Shown: positions 16,067 to 19,006 of the stretch, piece by piece
Position numbering within the stretch: the first letter of the stretch is position 1
How the letters are laid out: each line of letters opens with the position of its first letter
Translations under genes and position numbers: made by a program
Notes under the pieces: generated by a model
The model's input: only the letters and a program-made list of their open reading frames with translations
Database searches by the model: none
What the model was told of the DNA's origin: nothing
NCBI GenBank assembly: GCA_001304365.1
Contig: LJNA01000006.1
Coordinates: 1 to 19,006 of the forward strand
Length of the DNA: 19,006 nucleotides
Direction: 5' to 3'
Source of the DNA: Syntrophobacter sp. DG_60
GTDB lineage: Bacteria > Desulfobacterota > Desulfofervidia > Desulfofervidales > DG-60

Positions 16067-16485
16067 AATCCCTCCAAAAATTTATGATTCACGACTCGAT
16101 CCTCGATCCTCGTTTTATGTCCAAGTTCTACAGACTTAATAAAATTGGTTATCATCTCACCAAGATGGTCATATTCTTCGCAGAAATAGCCATGCTTATC
16201 CTTATCTTTTAGTGATTTCGTTTCAAATAAAGTGTCCAAATGATCTCTTGTCTCGTCGCAAGATGCCAGAGAATATGTTAGGAATCTCACAAATTCTGCT
16301 TTATATCTACGCCTGCCGAAACCCTCTACTATATTGCTAGTCACGGACTTACTCGATCTTCTTATCTGATTTCCTTCTTCATACATCTCAAATTTAGGTA
16401 GTTTGAAACTCAGCTCATGAATTTCTATTGCCAATTTATGAGCTTTTTTGTAAATATCTAAATCCTTATAACTCTGATAATTCAC
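16051..16485 (-). CDS. S23/Avd-like four-helix-bundle protein carried by a repeat-bounded element
   Basis: The product matches the four-helix-bundle family first seen as 23S rRNA intervening-sequence proteins: YKDLDIYKKAHKLAIEIHEL, FEMYEEGNQIRRSSKSVTSN, IVEGFGRRR and FVRFLTYSLASCDETRDHL. Such proteins form basic pentamers related to the Avd subunit of diversity-generating retroelements; the role of stand-alone copies is unknown. The GTG at 16485 is preferred over a TTG four codons upstream because GAGGAAAAA lies just before it. That site is inside the 31-bp repeat shared with element B. The last ~20 residues (KTRIEDRVVNHK onward) are encoded by the CTCGAT repeat and by DNA leading into glnA, so they look like read-through rather than native protein. 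Confidence 0.88.
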   Translation of the reverse strand: MNYQSYKDLDIYKKAHKLAIEIHELSFKLPKFEMYEEGNQIRRSSKSVTSNIVEGFGRRRYKAEFVRFLTYSLASCDETRDHLDTLFETKSLKDKDKHGYFCEEYDHLGEMITNFIKSVELGHKTRIEDRVVNHKFLEGLWLKK

Positions 16486-16531
16486 CTTTTTCCTCAAAAT
16501 ATCGAGTATCTAGCATCCAGTATCCTGCATC
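16086..16531 (-). mobile_element. S23-bearing CTCGAT element with inverted-repeat ends
   Basis: The left end (16086-16112) contains GATTCACGACTCGAT then CCTCGATCCTCG, close to the left ends of elements A and B. The right end (16487-16531) contains the 31 bases shared exactly with B, then CAGTATCCTGCATC. The two ends are imperfect inverted repeats (GATCCTCGAT versus ATCGAGTATC), and the S23 gene fills the space between them. Elements A and B have both ends but no gene. No transposase or clear target-site duplication is visible, so mobility is inferred from the repeated structure. Confidence 0.65.
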
Positions 16532-16533
16532 TT

Positions 16534-16926
16534 TTAGAAGAGTTCGTTCTCAGAGACCTCTATAAGCTCTAAAGCTCCGGTGTTACAGACCTTGACACAA
16601 GTAGGGTTTGGCGGTGTCCCACAAAAATCACACTTTAAAGGGATACCTGTATCGGGTTCAAAAAAGAATGTCTTATGAGGGCAGGAGGCACGGCAGATAA
16701 CGCATATATCTATTAGGCCAAATTCTGTTTCAATCATACCTTTTGTATTGCAAGCTGCATCTGCAAAAGGCCCAGCAATTACTGGTAAGAAATGGCCATT
16801 TTCATTGTATATCCGAATCCTGGCCCGTCTTGGATTTACAGTATCCATCTTATGATTCAAAGAACATGCTATCTCACACTGCCTACAGCCTATACACTTC
16901 TTTGGGTCTATCCTTATCCTCTGCAC
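16534..16926 (-). CDS. AOR-associated polyferredoxin (4Fe-4S, 16-subunit type)
   Basis: This 130-residue protein has 11 probable iron-sulfur ligands. They are CIGCRQCEIAC (C11, C14, C17, C21), CVICRASC (C75, C78, C82) and CDFCGTPPNPTCVKVC (C99, C102, C110, C114), with an extra Cys at 59. The arrangement fits the short electron-transfer subunits found beside aldehyde ferredoxin oxidoreductases and DMSO-reductase-type enzymes, carrying two or more [4Fe-4S] clusters. The start is GTG at 16926, one base after the TAA of the AOR gene, so the two are translationally linked. It would pass electrons from aldehyde oxidation to a further carrier. The cytoplasm is its likely location, as no signal peptide is seen. 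Confidence 0.88.
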   Translation of the reverse strand: MQRIRIDPKKCIGCRQCEIACSLNHKMDTVNPRRARIRIYNENGHFLPVIAGPFADAACNTKGMIETEFGLIDICVICRASCPHKTFFFEPDTGIPLKCDFCGTPPNPTCVKVCNTGALELIEVSENELF

Positions 16927-16927
16927 C

Positions 16928-18697
16928 TTAATCCCTTAAATTTAATCTTTCTAAAGTCTCTTCTCTTAGCCTACCTTGTCTGTCCCAACCCCTTTCCCTA
17001 TAATAGGGAGGAAGCATTTTTTCTACAGGGCAAGTATAGCCATTTAGTGATTCCTCTGTAAATCTCTTTGGCAGGCTATCATCGCCTGGGTCAAAACCAG
17101 CCTTGAGATTAAAAAGCCTTTCTAAGTTCCAAATCCTTTCCCCAATAAGCAGTATTTCCTCTATGTTAATCTTATATCCAAAAACAAAGTTAAATATAGG
17201 AAGGATATTATTTAATTTTAAGCCAAATAGGGCATGGATGCAAACACCCAAGGCATCTAAGGAAGCAGTCATATCTTGTGTTTTCTTTACAAATGCTGGC
17301 TTGCCATCTATTGAAAAAGGCTTTACTATCTCATGTATATTGAGAAGCTCTTCTATAGGGGTGAAACCATTTAGGTGATAGGCACCAAAATTTGAAGTGG
17401 CCAAGTGTAACCCAAATCCCCATAGCCCCCTTGGGTCAAAAGGGGGAATGGCACTGCCCTTTACTCCCATAAATATATAAGATTTATTATTTAATGAATT
17501 TGTAAAAATACCTCCACCTTGTCCTACTCTCTCACCAAGCCCCTTGTTTTTCCCTATTTGTCTTAGAAGGGCTACAATATTTTCACTGCCAAAAGGAAGC
17601 TCCATATCCTTTAAGGCACCTTCCTCGTAAAGTTCCATAGCACAGGCAATAGAAGAAGCGGTATTTAATATATCAAGCCCAAATTCTGTACAAAGAAATC
17701 CAAGTTCAGCAATGTTACTTAAATCATTTATTCCACAGAGACAACCAAAGGAAGCCACGGTTTCATAGTCAAGGCCAAAAATTTCTCTGCGCCTTTCCCT
17801 GACTGTACGCACACAGCCAATAGGGCAGGAAAAGCAGGCCCTTCTATGAGTAGCCCTTTCGATATTATTCTCATTAACCCCATTTACCTCTTTAGCTATG
17901 CCTTTAAAGTTATTTATAGGCAAAACGCCTTTCTTTAAACACACATCTAATATAAATGCATTCCCATACTTAGAAAATTTTTCAGTAAAAGGTGAGGCAT
18001 TAAGTTTATTTTTTAAGGTAAATATAGCCTGGAGGCACTTTTCCCCATTATTTACGGTTACATCCTGAGTTCCCTTGACTACAATGGCCTTTAGATTTTT
18101 TGCACCCAAAACCTTTCCAATTCCAACACCACCTGTTACCAAATAGCCATCATTTACTAGTGTAGCTAAATTAACCCCCCTTTCTCCTGCTGGTCCAATG
18201 CAGGTAATGAATGACTCTCTAGCTGCCCACCTGTCCTTTAGCTCCTCTTTTATTAGCTTTTGTGTCTCTCCCGTAGTCCTTCCCCAGTATTGAAGAGCAG
18301 GATGGATAGATGGAGTGTTATCCGTGATGAATACCACTACTGGGTATTCTGCCTTTCCTTCAATGATAATCGCATCAAAGCCAGAAAATTTTAATTCTGT
18401 GCCAAAATGGCCCTGCATCCTGCCACAGACAATAGTATTTGTAACAGGGGATTTTGTTACCATACTGGCTATAGAGGCACAGGGTGTTCCAGTGCCACAG
18501 AGGCCACCGCTAGCAATTACAATCTTATTATTTGTATCTAAAGGGTCAATGCCCCCGTCTACTTCCTGTGTGTAAATCCTTACAGCAAGCCCCCTTCCTC
18601 CTAAATAATCCTTTAGGATTTTGTAACTTATGGGCTCTATCCGAAAAACACTATGTGTCAAATCTATCCTAAGTAATTGACCCTTCCAGCCATCCAA
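16928..18697 (-). CDS. Aldehyde ferredoxin oxidoreductase (tungsto/molybdopterin)
   Basis: This 589-residue protein has the usual family length (~600). It begins GQLLRIDLTH and YLGGRGLAVR; later come TPCASIASMVTKSPVTN, GHFGTELKFSGFDAIIIEGK (97-115) and KVLGAKNLKAIVVKG (195-209) of the pterin-binding domains. The [4Fe-4S] ligands are C288, C291 and C295 (CFSCPIGC) and C486 (DALGVC), which correspond closely to the ligands of the Pyrococcus enzyme. It oxidises aldehydes to acids using ferredoxin, or works in reverse. TTG at 18697 is the start: an in-frame TAG lies directly upstream, and GGGGG is 8 bases before it. A strong hairpin sits just 5' of that ribosome-binding site. The substrate cannot be told from the sequence. 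Confidence 0.93.
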   Translation of the reverse strand: MDGWKGQLLRIDLTHSVFRIEPISYKILKDYLGGRGLAVRIYTQEVDGGIDPLDTNNKIVIASGGLCGTGTPCASIASMVTKSPVTNTIVCGRMQGHFGTELKFSGFDAIIIEGKAEYPVVVFITDNTPSIHPALQYWGRTTGETQKLIKEELKDRWAARESFITCIGPAGERGVNLATLVNDGYLVTGGVGIGKVLGAKNLKAIVVKGTQDVTVNNGEKCLQAIFTLKNKLNASPFTEKFSKYGNAFILDVCLKKGVLPINNFKGIAKEVNGVNENNIERATHRRACFSCPIGCVRTVRERRREIFGLDYETVASFGCLCGINDLSNIAELGFLCTEFGLDILNTASSIACAMELYEEGALKDMELPFGSENIVALLRQIGKNKGLGERVGQGGGIFTNSLNNKSYIFMGVKGSAIPPFDPRGLWGFGLHLATSNFGAYHLNGFTPIEELLNIHEIVKPFSIDGKPAFVKKTQDMTASLDALGVCIHALFGLKLNNILPIFNFVFGYKINIEEILLIGERIWNLERLFNLKAGFDPGDDSLPKRFTEESLNGYTCPVEKMLPPYYRERGWDRQGRLREETLERLNLRD

Positions 18698-18712
18698 CTA
18701 TGCTACCCCCAA

Positions 18713-18743
18713 TCTGCTCAAAAATTCTGGAATTTTGAGCAGA
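18713..18743 (-). promoter_or_regulatory. Perfect 11-bp-arm hairpin in the AOR leader
   Basis: TCTGCTCAAAA and TTTTGAGCAGA form an exact 11-bp stem, which can extend into the loop with one bulge. It ends four bases before the GGGGG ribosome-binding site of the AOR gene. It could be an operator for a dimeric regulator or an RNA hairpin that affects translation. No poly-T tract follows on either strand, so it is not a typical terminator. Confidence 0.55.
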
Positions 18744-19006
18744 CATTGAACAATGAAAATTGCAAAATGTAAAATTCAAAATGGACTTGATAGTCTCTAT
18801 TTTTTCTTCTAATAAGCGTTATGATAAATCTTTTCTTTCATTTTGCATTTTTCAATTTGCACTTCTTGCCCCGTTAAGTAATTCCAAACTAGCAGGCTTT
18901 TCTATAAAAAGGAACTTCTTCCATGAAAAAGCAACAAATTGCTTGCCAGCACGTACTTAACGGGGTGAACATTTTGCATTTAATTACTCAAAATCCACAA
19001 GATTTT
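18744..19006. repeat. AT-rich inverted and direct repeats upstream of AOR
   Basis: CCCCGTTAAGTA (18869-18880) and TACTTAACGGGG (18954-18965) are exact 12-bp inverted repeats 73 bases apart. Outside them CATTTTGCATTT occurs at 18839-18850 and 18970-18981. A purine-rich stretch around GCAAAATG (18762-18769) is an imperfect inverted copy of 18839-18860. No supported gene lies here. The 66-residue frame at 18760-18960 is made of these repeats. It may be another small mobile or scar element. Confidence 0.5.

Noticed and set aside
18760..18960. 66-residue plus-strand frame upstream of AOR
   Set aside because: It is composed of the inverted and AT-rich repeats there, lacks a ribosome-binding site and resembles no protein.

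Overview
The window reads as the chromosome of an uncultured, AT-rich, Gram-negative anaerobe. A signal-peptide-bearing outer-membrane barrel and an envelope-polysaccharide cluster point to a two-membrane cell, and a molybdo/tungstopterin aldehyde ferredoxin oxidoreductase with its ferredoxin points to anaerobic life. I cannot name the phylum from this sequence. No rRNA, tRNA, CRISPR array or classical insertion sequence was found.

Region 1 (1-6966, all minus strand) is a surface-polysaccharide cluster. In transcription order it holds a very large GT-C-like membrane protein with TPR and CBM60-like tail domains, a MurJ/Wzx-type flippase, a SAM methyltransferase, a GT4 glycosyltransferase, and an O-antigen ligase/polymerase that runs off the left edge. 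Between the methyltransferase and the GT4 gene lies a decayed 3' tail of a second methyltransferase.

Region 2 (6967-7436) has no solid gene. It does hold a small plus-strand reading frame with a textbook Shine-Dalgarno site, broken by a -1 frame change at a run of seven A.

Region 3 (7437-10431, minus) is a probable two-gene export operon: a seven-bladed FG-GAP beta-propeller protein followed by an outer-membrane barrel. A consensus sigma-54 promoter with phased upstream repeats precedes it. A duplicated C-terminal tail of the propeller gene lies between the two genes.

Region 4 (10432-14755) holds a YcaO-TPR protein and the GTP cyclohydrolase FolE2 on the minus strand. Divergent from them is a B12-type radical SAM enzyme of the RiPP-maturation family. 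YcaO plus this radical SAM enzyme suggests peptide or protein modification, but no precursor gene is adjacent.

Region 5 (14741-18697, minus) holds aldehyde ferredoxin oxidoreductase, a polyferredoxin, an S23-type four-helix-bundle protein and type I glutamine synthetase.

The most unusual structure links regions 4 and 5. The S23 gene is bounded by CTCGAT-rich inverted repeats. ORF-less versions of the same left and right ends sit in the ycaO-folE2 gap and in the folE2 leader. This looks like a family of small mobile elements, with one gene-bearing and two MITE-like copies within 5 kb.
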